A stretch of DNA of 49,216 nt from CAYHGX01 sp964356355 (GTDB lineage Bacteria > Patescibacteriota > Gracilibacteria > UBA1369 > LOWO2-01-FULL-3). The stretch covers positions 1 to 49,216 of the forward strand of contig CAYHGX010000011.1 of assembly GCA_964356355.1 (NCBI GenBank). The letters are read 5' to 3'. This document shows, one piece after another, positions 18,554 to 27,113 of this stretch. A model generated the notes under the pieces. The model made no database searches. It saw only the letters and a list, made by a program, of their open reading frames with translations, and was not told where the DNA came from. Every line of letters starts with the position of its first letter. Within the stretch, counting starts at the first letter, position 1. Made by a program: the position numbers and the translations under genes.

Positions 18554-18581
18554 TTGACTTTTGGCTCCACCTAGCTAAACT
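18554..18581 (+). promoter_or_regulatory. Promoter of purH
   Basis: TTGACT (18554-18559), 16-base spacer, TAAACT (18576-18581). A ribosome binding site AAAGGAA lies just before the purH ATG at 18618. Confidence 0.65.
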
Positions 18582-18617
18582 GCCTATCCGGGTGATGAAC
18601 ATTTAAAGGAAATCAAT

Positions 18618-20156
18618 ATGGCCATTAAACGTGCATTAATCAGCGTTTCAAACAAGGAAGGCATAGGCGAATTTGCCAAGGAGCTGGAGAAGGCAGGTGT
18701 AGAAATACTATCAACCGGCGGCACAGCCAAGCACCTGAAAGAGCTTGGGATTGCGGTAAAAGACGTATCTGACTACACAGGATTCCCGGAGATGATGGAC
18801 GGAAGAGTGAAAACCCTACACCCAAAGGTGCATGGAGGTATTTTGGCTGTTAGAGACAATGAAAATCACGTAGAGAGTGCAGTCGCAAATGAAATTGGAA
18901 TGATAGACTTGGTGGTGGTGAACTTCTATCCATTTGAAAAGGTTACTGAGGACGAAAACGTAAGCGAAGAGGTGGCGATTGAAAATATCGATATCGGAGG
19001 GCCAAGCATGGTGAGAAGCGCGGCTAAAAACTTCAAGTTTGTTACCGTTGCAACAGATCCAGCTGATTACGAGGCTATTTTGTCTGAGATAAATACAAGT
19101 GGCGATACTACACTGGTTAATAGAAAGCGACTTGCGAGAAAGGCCTTCAGTTCAACTAGCAATTATGATGAAAAAATCGAACACTATCTGAGGAAGGTAC
19201 TGGATGAACCGGAGCTTTTAGACCTGCATTATGAGAAAGTTTGCAGCTTAAGGTATGGAGAAAATCCTGACCAAAAAGCTGCTTTCTTCCGCAATCCGGA
19301 AAACCACGATGCAAATGTTACAAATTCAAAGGTTCTGCACGGCAAACAGCTTTCTTTCAATAATTTGGTAGATGGAAATAGCGCTCTGGAATTGGTGAAA
19401 GAATTTGAGGGGCCGGCAGCGGTGTTTGTAAAACATAACAATCCATGTGGAGTGGCGCTTGGCCAAACTATTGAAGACGCCTTTATTAAGGCCTATATGG
19501 TTGATCCCCTGTCGGCGTTTGGCTCTATTATCGCCTTAAACTGCGAGGTGAATGAGGAGGTAGTTGATCACATCAAAAACGAAAAGATATTTGTAGAAAT
19601 GATCATAGCTCCATCATATACTCCAAAGGCGTTAGAAAGGCTTAAAACACGCGAAAACTTGCGTATTCTTGAGGTAGGAGAGCTGAAGCTTGATCTGCGA
19701 AAAACTGATATCAAAAAAATTGCCGGAGGGCTACTGATTCAGACAAAGGATTCATATGTACTTACAAAAGCCGACCTAAAGGTAGTCACTAAAAAAGCTC
19801 CTACAGATGCGGAAATCGAATCTATGCTGTTTGCTACTCAGGTTTGCAAACATGTGATGTCCAATGCCATTGTGTTGGCAAAAGAGGGAGTGGTAACTGG
19901 AGTAGGGGCTGGGCAAATGTCCCGAGTGGACAGTGTGTTTATTGCCGGGCATAAAGCTGGCGAACGCGCAAAGGGCTCAGTGATGGCCTCAGATGCCTTT
20001 TTCCCATTTGCGGATGCCATGGAACTGGGCTGCCAGTATGGTGTGACTGCAATTATTCAGCCAGGCGGATCTGTGAACGATGAGGAGATTATCAAACGGG
20101 CCGATGAACTTGGGATTAGCATGGTGTTCAGCGGCCGCAGATATTTTAGGCACTAA
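18618..20156 (+). CDS. purH: Bifunctional AICAR formyltransferase/IMP cyclohydrolase
   Basis: 512 aa, normal length. It performs the last two steps of IMP synthesis. The N-terminal MGS-like cyclohydrolase domain has RALISVSNKEGIGEFAKEL, STGGTAKHLKE and MMDGRVKTLHPKVHGGIL. The C-terminal transformylase domain has the catalytic KHNNPCGVA block and ends with QPGGSVNDEEIIKRADELGI. The transformylase uses 10-formyl-tetrahydrofolate, whereas the PurP proteins further on use formate and ATP for the same conversion, so this genome appears to carry both routes. Own promoter; convergent with the SLH gene. Confidence 0.97.
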   Translation: MAIKRALISVSNKEGIGEFAKELEKAGVEILSTGGTAKHLKELGIAVKDVSDYTGFPEMMDGRVKTLHPKVHGGILAVRDNENHVESAVANEIGMIDLVVVNFYPFEKVTEDENVSEEVAIENIDIGGPSMVRSAAKNFKFVTVATDPADYEAILSEINTSGDTTLVNRKRLARKAFSSTSNYDEKIEHYLRKVLDEPELLDLHYEKVCSLRYGENPDQKAAFFRNPENHDANVTNSKVLHGKQLSFNNLVDGNSALELVKEFEGPAAVFVKHNNPCGVALGQTIEDAFIKAYMVDPLSAFGSIIALNCEVNEEVVDHIKNEKIFVEMIIAPSYTPKALERLKTRENLRILEVGELKLDLRKTDIKKIAGGLLIQTKDSYVLTKADLKVVTKKAPTDAEIESMLFATQVCKHVMSNAIVLAKEGVVTGVGAGQMSRVDSVFIAGHKAGERAKGSVMASDAFFPFADAMELGCQYGVTAIIQPGGSVNDEEIIKRADELGISMVFSGRRYFRH

Positions 20157-20159
20157 TTC

Positions 20160-23100
20160 CTACTTAATGTTTGACGCGAAGTAGTTGTGAACCATCGTGA
20201 TAACTTCGCCTCTAGTTGCCTCTCTATTGCCCATAAAGAGCTTGTCTAGGCCTCTTGAGATACTTGTATCGTAAGCAATCACTGCATAGTTGTAGAACCA
20301 ATCGCTTTTAGCTACATCTTTGAAGGGATTAGTTGGGTATTTTGCCAAGACTGAGCCATAACGCTCGTTGAGCATTGCCTGTTTATCCTGGGATTTACAT
20401 CCATTTTCAAGACATTGACGATAAACGCTCGCGTCTACAAGCAACTTCACCATTTCGGCCCTAGTGATGGGATTATTTCCGCGGAAGGTAAGGTCGGCAT
20501 AGCCCTGAACGACATGAGAATTAACCAAACCAAATACTATCGACCTGGCCCAATCCCCGGCCTTAACATCCTTAAACTTTACCGTTTCTGAGAGATCCAG
20601 GAGCTTTGCCTTATCAAGAGAATCAAACAAACAACTTGGTTTGGCGGCAAATTTGGAGGCCTCAAACCGATTTATCTTTTCATTCCAGGCAGCATAATAC
20701 TTACCGTCCTTCAAGCGGCCAGCCACAATCGGATCACCTTCGTAGGAGATGGCTGCTAATTGAGAAAGCATATTACTGTATGGGGCCTTGCTACTTACGT
20801 CTGAAAATGAATGAATTTTGTCGGGTGGAGTTGCAGAGAGACATTTGTAGGTGTTAAGAATTGCTGTTTTATTCACGTGAGATCCGCCTCCGCTGCTGCT
20901 ACCTCCTCCAGTTGAGCGAGAAACTCCACTACCACCACCTCCGCCGCCTGTACTAATTGGCTCGGCCTGGGATTCTTCGGTGTCGTCGAGTGCGTTGATA
21001 CAACCGGGGTCACTATCCGGGCCGGTACTGTGATCAGTTTTTCCATTGTGGTCGTTGTCGATACCATCTGAGCACTGCTTAATAGTAAGAGATACCTTAT
21101 CCGGAGATTCGGTATCATCATCAACGTCGCTGCAACCCGCATCGTTCGGGTAATCGACATTGCCGTCGCCGTCATCATCTAGACCGTTATAGCACTGCTT
21201 GCTTACTACCGGAGCCGGCACGCCCTCGCTTGGAGTGTATGGCGAGCTACAAGTTGTATCATCTGGATAATCCGTCTGTCCGTCGCCATCGTTGTCGGTT
21301 TTATCACTACATTCAGATGGGGAATAAGACTGAGAAATCATACGCCTCTCTACAGGCGCTACCGGACGATCGTTGAAACAATAGAAGCCGAGGCCGAAAA
21401 GCTTACTTGGTTCATCGGTGGCTGATGCTGGAGTTTCTGATTGTGGAAAGACAGTTTCGCCGAAGATCATTCGACCAATTTTGAAGATATCATTGCTCTT
21501 GAGCATTAAGACTGAGCTGTCCATTCCCTCAAAGTCATCGGCGGGACGATAGATATTGTCAGACATTTCTCCCTGTTTTGGGGTAATTAATGGCAAATAG
21601 GAGGAAACTCCCTCAGTATCAGTGGGGTTTGCCACATCTATTTCTTCTCCTATAGTCACGTGATAACTATTGAAAATCACCGGCGGAAGAACCGCTTCAT
21701 CTAGAGCATCTTTGGCTAGATCATGAAAAGTGAGAGTTAATGATCCGAGGAATTCGCAGGTATCATCGTTACCTAAATACTGATCAATGGCAGTATTTAT
21801 TTTGGCAAAAGTTGAATCAAGAGTGCCGCGATGAGTTTGGATTAAGGTAATTATTTTTTGAACCATTGCGCGTTCATCTGCTGTAATACTAAAAGTGGAA
21901 GGAATATAGGTACAATCGCCAACATTAGTCATTTCAATATTTTTGGATTCATCGTTGATAGTGAAATTAACAATGGCAGTACCATTTTCATTTACCTGAA
22001 CATCCTTGTCGACACTCAAACTGCTAAGGGCTGCCTGAAGTTCTTCAGGAGTTGGATCTTTTAAGCCTAACACATCTTTGATAAAATGAGCTTTCATAAG
22101 GGAATCCACCACCTCGCTATCTAAAATATCGGGGGTACTGTTGATTTGCTGAAGCAGTTTATTGGCTATCTCCTTATATTTTTCAATAGAAGGATTTAAC
22201 GCGCTGGTTTTGAAGTCTTCCGGAAGAGTTCCAGGAGGAGCAATTTGGGATACATATTCAAAGATTGAAGATTCCTTACTTACAAACACGTCCTCAAGTT
22301 TCTGGGCAGTGACAAGTGAGGCCTGAAGTAATTCCACTATGCTGGTTTTAACTGTAAGCATTTGCGTAATCATGCTTTGATATTCGGCTACTGTAGCCTC
22401 TGGAAGCACATCTACAAGTCTCCTGTTTTCTTTTATGGCCGTAATGATAGTTTCAAATCCTGCCACGGCGTCGCCACATGTGGCCTGAACGGCCTCGCGA
22501 GCCTCAATATCAAAATTGAAGGTTTGGTTGCGGAATGAGATATGGAAGGCATTTTCCATTGGAGTAGGGCCCGCATAAAGGACAACTGTGTAGCCTCCCT
22601 GAACACGTAAGGTCGTATCTACATTGAGGGTGCTAACTTTTAGGTAAGAACTGAGGCTTGAGAGGGAATCGAGGAAGGCAACTGGCTCATCGGTAGGGGC
22701 TGGGACATCTACTGGTGTGTCTACTGGTGCATCTACTGGTGCATCTACTGGCGCATCTACTGGCGCATCTTCTGGTGCATCTACTGGCGTATCTACTGGC
22801 GCATCTACTGGTGTATCTACTGGCGCGTCTACTGGCGTATCTACTGGCGGTGTATCTTCTAGCGGTGTATCAACCGCTGGTGTATCTACTGGCGGAGTAT
22901 CAACCGCTGGCGTATCTACTGGCGGAGTATCTTCTAGCGGTGCAACCGCTGGCGTATCTTCTGGCGGTGTATCTTCTTCCACCGGCGTGTACACCGGCTC
23001 GCTAGTCGACATTATTCCATTCTTTGGCAAAACTACCTCAATTGTTTTCTGTGAGGTTATCGTTCTATCTTCATAGGTTGCCGTAAAAGTGACCGTATAG

Positions 23101-23582
23101 TTGGCCTCGTTGACATAATCATGCGAGGGATTTAGGTTGTCCTCAGCCGTATTATCATGATCGTCGCCAAAGTTCCAAGAAGTATGAAGAAGTGATAAGT
23201 CTCCGCCTTCAGCTAGATTGGTGTAACCCGTAAATTGATGACTAACAGGATCATAGCTGAGACCTGCATATCTTAACTGACTACTCTCGTCATCCACACT
23301 AAAACTCACGTCATCGCAGCCCTCCTTCACTTTGAAAGTAGTGGTTGAACCGGTGTAAATATGTTCGGCATCGGTCTCCACACATTCTGAAATAGCCTCT
23401 TTGTTGATCAACTGGCCCTTGAAAAGATTTGAACCACCTAAAAAATAGGTAGTAAGACCCGCCACAAGAATTCCTGCAGCGACCATAATTGGTATTTTGT
23501 AGGATCCTCTAGGCTTGTGCTGAGGCGGCTGGATACTTGGGGCATCCATGATCGGCATGAAGTCTTCTTGTGGATCTGGCAT
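20160..23582 (-). CDS. Large surface protein with PKD domain, DTPxD repeats, calcium-type repeats and SLH domains
   Basis: 1140 aa. A single N-terminal membrane anchor lies near residues 31-49 (IMVAAGILVAGLTTYFLGG). A PKD-like domain follows at about 125-185 (LHTSWNFGDDHDN). Residues 200-295 are tandem DTPPVDTPAVDTP-type repeats, probably a stalk. A helical region comes next, then three Asp-rich units near 755-870 (NDGDGQTDYPDD, DDGDGNVDYPND, NDHNGKTDHS), like thrombospondin type 3 or MopE calcium repeats, then a Gly/Ser linker. The C-terminus holds SLH motifs (FKDVKAGDWARSIVFGL, FRGNNPITRAEMVKLLV, FKDVAKSDWFYNYAV). It is probably an S-layer or cell-surface component. Confidence 0.9.
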   Translation of the reverse strand: MPDPQEDFMPIMDAPSIQPPQHKPRGSYKIPIMVAAGILVAGLTTYFLGGSNLFKGQLINKEAISECVETDAEHIYTGSTTTFKVKEGCDDVSFSVDDESSQLRYAGLSYDPVSHQFTGYTNLAEGGDLSLLHTSWNFGDDHDNTAEDNLNPSHDYVNEANYTVTFTATYEDRTITSQKTIEVVLPKNGIMSTSEPVYTPVEEDTPPEDTPAVAPLEDTPPVDTPAVDTPPVDTPAVDTPLEDTPPVDTPVDAPVDTPVDAPVDTPVDAPEDAPVDAPVDAPVDAPVDTPVDVPAPTDEPVAFLDSLSSLSSYLKVSTLNVDTTLRVQGGYTVVLYAGPTPMENAFHISFRNQTFNFDIEAREAVQATCGDAVAGFETIITAIKENRRLVDVLPEATVAEYQSMITQMLTVKTSIVELLQASLVTAQKLEDVFVSKESSIFEYVSQIAPPGTLPEDFKTSALNPSIEKYKEIANKLLQQINSTPDILDSEVVDSLMKAHFIKDVLGLKDPTPEELQAALSSLSVDKDVQVNENGTAIVNFTINDESKNIEMTNVGDCTYIPSTFSITADERAMVQKIITLIQTHRGTLDSTFAKINTAIDQYLGNDDTCEFLGSLTLTFHDLAKDALDEAVLPPVIFNSYHVTIGEEIDVANPTDTEGVSSYLPLITPKQGEMSDNIYRPADDFEGMDSSVLMLKSNDIFKIGRMIFGETVFPQSETPASATDEPSKLFGLGFYCFNDRPVAPVERRMISQSYSPSECSDKTDNDGDGQTDYPDDTTCSSPYTPSEGVPAPVVSKQCYNGLDDDGDGNVDYPNDAGCSDVDDDTESPDKVSLTIKQCSDGIDNDHNGKTDHSTGPDSDPGCINALDDTEESQAEPISTGGGGGGSGVSRSTGGGSSSGGGSHVNKTAILNTYKCLSATPPDKIHSFSDVSSKAPYSNMLSQLAAISYEGDPIVAGRLKDGKYYAAWNEKINRFEASKFAAKPSCLFDSLDKAKLLDLSETVKFKDVKAGDWARSIVFGLVNSHVVQGYADLTFRGNNPITRAEMVKLLVDASVYRQCLENGCKSQDKQAMLNERYGSVLAKYPTNPFKDVAKSDWFYNYAVIAYDTSISRGLDKLFMGNREATRGEVITMVHNYFASNIK
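22700..22990. repeat. In-gene tandem repeat coding for the DTPxD stalk
   Basis: Short units of 12 and 18 bases (ATCTACTGGCGC and variants such as GTATCTACTGGC and TCAACCGCTGGT) repeat across almost 300 bases. On the coding minus strand they give PVDTPVDAPVDTP-type protein repeats. Such arrays can change length by slippage. Confidence 0.9.
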
Positions 23583-23645
23583 TTTGTTTTTGTTTATTTT
23601 TAAATCCTTGTATTTTACCTGATTTTGCGTGTTTTTGCAATCTAG

Positions 23646-23673
23646 TTGAGGGGAAAGCCGAGATGAATATGAT
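23646..23673 (+). promoter_or_regulatory. Promoter of uppP
   Basis: TTGAGG (23646-23651), 16-base spacer, TATGAT (23668-23673). The ATG at 23685 is only 11 bases after the -10, so the transcript would be nearly leaderless. Confidence 0.55.
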
Positions 23674-23684
23674 AGGATAAATTC

Positions 23685-24491
23685 ATGACAATTATTGAGT
23701 CCTTAATTTTGGGCGTTACACAGGGCATAAGTGAATTCTTACCTGTGTCTTCGAGTGGTCACTTAGTGATTATTGAAAAATTGATGGGTCTGAAAATAGA
23801 CGAGATGAAGAGCTTTGATGTTTCGCTACATATGGCCACGCTTTTAGCGATTTTGATTTACTTTAGAATCGAAGTTTGGGGCATGATTATGGCATTTTTC
23901 AAGTTTTTCACTGGAAAATTGGATAAAAACGATCAATATGCGCGATTGATTCCGCTGTTGATAGTGGGCACTATTCCAGCAGTTCTTTTGGGATTTTTGG
24001 CTGGGGACTATCTGGATGCAAAATTCAGAAACCCTACTTCGATTTCCATTATGCTAATTGTGGTTGGCCTATTTTTCATTTTTGCCGAGTGGGTTAATAA
24101 AAAGGCGAAAAAAGGCAAGCAAATGGGGATTGGCAGTGCTTTGATTATTGGCATTGCTCAGTCCTTGGCATTAATTCCTGGTGTTTCAAGGTCGGGCGGA
24201 ACTATTTCAACGGGCCTACTATTGGGATTTGAAAGAAGCGAACTAGCAAAATTCTCCTTTTTGCTTGGAATTCCGGCGATGGCAGGAGCAGGACTACTCA
24301 CCTTCCTGAAAATCAGCCCTAGTGAGTTGGCCGCTATGGACTACAGGGATATAGCGATAGGTTTTTTGGCCGCTTTCACCAGCGGGCTCCTCTGTATATC
24401 GTTCCTTATGAAGTTTTTGCGTAAGCACACTTTGAGTATTTTTGCGGTATATAGAGTTATCCTCGGAATAGGAATTTTGCTTTTTCTATAG
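23685..24491 (+). CDS. uppP: Undecaprenyl-diphosphatase
   Basis: 268 aa, usual length. It removes a phosphate from undecaprenyl diphosphate so the lipid carrier for peptidoglycan can be reused. Both family motifs are present: the N-terminal GISEFLPVSSSGHL and the central PGVSRSGGTIS, which form the active site. About eight membrane helices are visible. No ribosome binding site precedes the ATG, in line with a very short leader. Confidence 0.97.
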   Translation: MTIIESLILGVTQGISEFLPVSSSGHLVIIEKLMGLKIDEMKSFDVSLHMATLLAILIYFRIEVWGMIMAFFKFFTGKLDKNDQYARLIPLLIVGTIPAVLLGFLAGDYLDAKFRNPTSISIMLIVVGLFFIFAEWVNKKAKKGKQMGIGSALIIGIAQSLALIPGVSRSGGTISTGLLLGFERSELAKFSFLLGIPAMAGAGLLTFLKISPSELAAMDYRDIAIGFLAAFTSGLLCISFLMKFLRKHTLSIFAVYRVILGIGILLFL

Positions 24492-24542
24492 ACAAAGTCC
24501 TCAGTTGTTTATAAATTGAATAAAACACCATAACTTTAGTCT

Positions 24543-25568
24543 ATGGGAGATATTAAAAATTATAAAATCGCCACGCTGGGTAGCCATACTGCTTTGCAGA
24601 TTTTAAAAGGGGCGAAAGATGAAGGATTTTCGACGATTTGTATTTGCGAAAAGGGTAAAGAACGGCCCTATGTGAGCTATGGCGTGGCAGACGAGATTAT
24701 TATGGTGGATAAGTTTAAAGATTACTTTACGATTGAACAACAGCTGATTGATAAAAATGCTATTGTGATCCCCCATGGGTCTTTTGTGGCTTACATTGGG
24801 GCAGAAAAGGTACAGGAGGTAAAGGCAATGCACTATGGTACGAAGGGAATCCTGGAGTGGGAATCGGACAGGGTAAAGGAGAGAGAATGGCTACTTGATG
24901 CTAAAATCAAGGTTCCAAAGATCTTCAAGAGCCCGGAAGAAATTGATCGTCCGGTAATTATAAAATTTCACGGGGCGCGGGGAGGCAAGGGCTATTTCTT
25001 GGCGAACAATCCTGCGGAATTCTATGAAAGATATAAAGTTTATCAGGATAAGCAAGATAACGAGGATTTTGTAATTCAAGAATACATCGTGGGAGTGCCT
25101 GTTTATAGCCATTATTTCTATAGTCGTTTGACTGGGGAGTTGGAAATCATGGGTTTTGATAAGCGATATGAATCAAATGCGGACTCTGTGGGCCGTATTG
25201 CGGCTAAGGACCAAATGGATGTGGGAATTCAGACTACTTATACAATCACAGGAAACGTGCCTTTGGTACTGCGTGAATCGATCTTGCCACAGATTTTCGA
25301 GATGGGAGATAACGTGGTGGCATCTTCACAGAAATTGGCTAAGGGCGGGCTTTTTGGACCGTTTTGTTTGGAGGGAATTATTGATCCGGAGTTGAATTAT
25401 TATGTATTTGAGATTTCTGCAAGAATTGTAGCGGGGACGAATCCTTATGTTTATGGATCCCCTTATACTTGGCTTAGATATAACGAGCCGATGAGCACTG
25501 GCAGAAGGCTTTGTAGAGATATTAAGATGGCTATTGAGCAGGATAAACTTGAGGCGGTACTAGGTTAA
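24543..25568 (+). CDS. purP: FAICAR synthetase PurP (archaeal-type, formate-dependent)
   Basis: 341 aa ATP-grasp enzyme that formylates AICAR with formate and ATP, the archaeal alternative to the PurH transformylase. It has the PurP hallmarks: TLGSHTALQILKGAKDEGF at the N-terminus, IPHGSFVAY, WESDRVKEREWL, the ATP-grasp loop KFHGARGGKGYF near residue 141, and FEISARIVAGTNPY at the C-terminus. All are intact, so it is probably active. It is followed 10 bases later by an HD hydrolase gene, probably co-transcribed. PurP is rare in bacteria, so exchange with archaea is possible. Confidence 0.9.
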   Translation: MGDIKNYKIATLGSHTALQILKGAKDEGFSTICICEKGKERPYVSYGVADEIIMVDKFKDYFTIEQQLIDKNAIVIPHGSFVAYIGAEKVQEVKAMHYGTKGILEWESDRVKEREWLLDAKIKVPKIFKSPEEIDRPVIIKFHGARGGKGYFLANNPAEFYERYKVYQDKQDNEDFVIQEYIVGVPVYSHYFYSRLTGELEIMGFDKRYESNADSVGRIAAKDQMDVGIQTTYTITGNVPLVLRESILPQIFEMGDNVVASSQKLAKGGLFGPFCLEGIIDPELNYYVFEISARIVAGTNPYVYGSPYTWLRYNEPMSTGRRLCRDIKMAIEQDKLEAVLG

Positions 25569-25578
25569 TTTTCATTTT

Positions 25579-26121
25579 ATGGACCGAGTGCGCGCGGAAG
25601 AAATCTTGAGGGAATATGTTAAGGCCGAGAGCTTGCTGCGGCATTGCAAGGCGGTGGCGGCGAGCATGGAACACTTTGCGAAAAAGCATGGTGAGGATCA
25701 CGAAAAGTGGTATGTGACTGGGCTTTTACACGATTTTGATTATGAACGTCATCCCGATCAGCATCCACAAATTGGTGAGGGAATTTTGAGAGAACTTGGT
25801 GTGGCCGAGGACATTTTAAGGGCAATACAGAGCCATGCGAACTACACTGGTGTAAGTAGGGATTCGTTGATGGAAAAGGTTCTTTTTGCGGTGGATGAAT
25901 TATCTGGATTCGTGGTGGCGGTGGCTTATGTGAGGCCGGATCGAATGAAAGGGATGGAGGTGAAGAGCGTGAAAAAGAAATTAAAAGACAAGGCATTTGC
26001 GGCTGCGGTAAGCCGTGAAGACATTTCTAACGGTGCGGCGGAATTGGAAATGACTGAGGAGGAGTTGATTGCTGGGGTGATTGAGGCTTTAATGGCGGCA
26101 GCTGATGAAATTGAAATTTAA
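25579..26121 (+). CDS. HD-domain metal-dependent hydrolase
   Basis: 180 aa. It begins with a helical HD fold: LLRHCKAVAASMEHFAKKHG supplies the first histidine, GLLHDFDYERHPDQHPQIG the HD pair, and IQSHANY the further ligands. These are the positions of the HDIG-type phosphohydrolases, and similar proteins act on nucleotides. It lies 10 bases after purP, so a link with purine nucleotides is possible but only inferred. Confidence 0.85.
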   Translation: MDRVRAEEILREYVKAESLLRHCKAVAASMEHFAKKHGEDHEKWYVTGLLHDFDYERHPDQHPQIGEGILRELGVAEDILRAIQSHANYTGVSRDSLMEKVLFAVDELSGFVVAVAYVRPDRMKGMEVKSVKKKLKDKAFAAAVSREDISNGAAELEMTEEELIAGVIEALMAAADEIEI

Positions 26122-26180
26122 GTGGTTCTACAAAATGCTCATATGGTTTGCCATAGCTTCAAAGACATTTTGTCTATGCT

Positions 26181-27044
26181 TCATCTCCAGTTAAACCTTA
26201 TAGAGCCACGCCACCCCTTACCCTCAGAATGATCGCAAGCATCTTCCTGGCATACATCTGCACTATCACTACCCTGATAGTGACCTCCCTCGTACCCATT
26301 CCCAATTTTTACAAGTTCATACGGCGCTAATACCCAACTCAAACTACGTAAATCAAAATCACCTTTAGTTTGAAGGTCATTTTCATATTTAAGATGATCC
26401 ATTAGTGATATTCCCATTGCTTCTGCCATTTCATCGGCACTACCATTAAATACCTCATCTGGTCTACTCTCTTTTAATCTTAGAGCTGCAGATTGATTAT
26501 ATACGCAGTTCCTGCCACTTGCAGGAGACTCACTCGAGCAGGTACCAATATCGAAGCCTTCACTATCTGCACAATACACATCCGGATCATGTCCTTCGGC
26601 CTGCATTTTGTTGATACTCCAAATACCTTCCGGATTAGCCTTAAGGACAGCTAGCACTCTATCCCATTTAACTCCAAGATGTAGATTCCTATGATCCGCA
26701 GAATAAAATCTGGCCTCGAGATTTGCCAAGGTTTCATGTTCAACTTCGGGCGTAAGTTTCCGCTTTTCTTTAACTTCTGTATCTACATCCTCAAACTGTG
26801 CATATATAGCCTCAATCTCTGATGCAGTTTCACCTCTTGTGGCATCTACCGCAGCAATCATTGACTCAAGATTATCTCCTTCTCTTAAACGTACAAGTGC
26901 ATCCTTCCCAAAACCAATATCAGCAGTAGTTGCACCGGGGATCTTATCTAATCGTACTGCCACACCCCGTGCATCCTCCTCTAATGTTTTGCCGGGGACT
27001 CGCTCGTCCTCAACAGTAGTTGTTCTTTCAAATGTTTGTGCCAT
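26181..27044 (-). CDS. DUF4256 family protein
   Basis: 287 aa. Residues 100-285 match the DUF4256 pattern: LANLEARFYSADHRNLHLGVKW, then IWSINKMQAEGHDPDVY, CSSESPASGRNCVYNQSA, EMAEAMGISLM, and a final SWVLAPYELVKIGNG...RGSIRFNW block. The first 95 residues are an additional acidic, helical part. Function is unknown for the family. It is divergent from the second purP and has its own promoter. Confidence 0.8.
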   Translation of the reverse strand: MAQTFERTTTVEDERVPGKTLEEDARGVAVRLDKIPGATTADIGFGKDALVRLREGDNLESMIAAVDATRGETASEIEAIYAQFEDVDTEVKEKRKLTPEVEHETLANLEARFYSADHRNLHLGVKWDRVLAVLKANPEGIWSINKMQAEGHDPDVYCADSEGFDIGTCSSESPASGRNCVYNQSAALRLKESRPDEVFNGSADEMAEAMGISLMDHLKYENDLQTKGDFDLRSLSWVLAPYELVKIGNGYEGGHYQGSDSADVCQEDACDHSEGKGWRGSIRFNWR

Positions 27045-27073
27045 GTGTTAAAATTTCAATAATAAATTATACT

Positions 27074-27103
27074 ATAGTACCACACATAAGGCCAATCCGT
27101 CAA
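27074..27103 (-). promoter_or_regulatory. Promoter of the DUF4256 gene
   Basis: On the minus strand TTGACG (complement of 27098-27103), an 18-base spacer, and TACTAT (complement of 27074-27079), about 30 bases before the start codon. Confidence 0.55.
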
Positions 27104-27113
27104 CAATACAATT

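Noticed and set aside
22700..23076. CRISPR array, or plus-strand Ser/Thr/Gly repeat proteins
   Set aside because: The units are short, contiguous and in frame with the minus-strand SLH gene; no spacers exist. The plus-strand frames are antisense to it.
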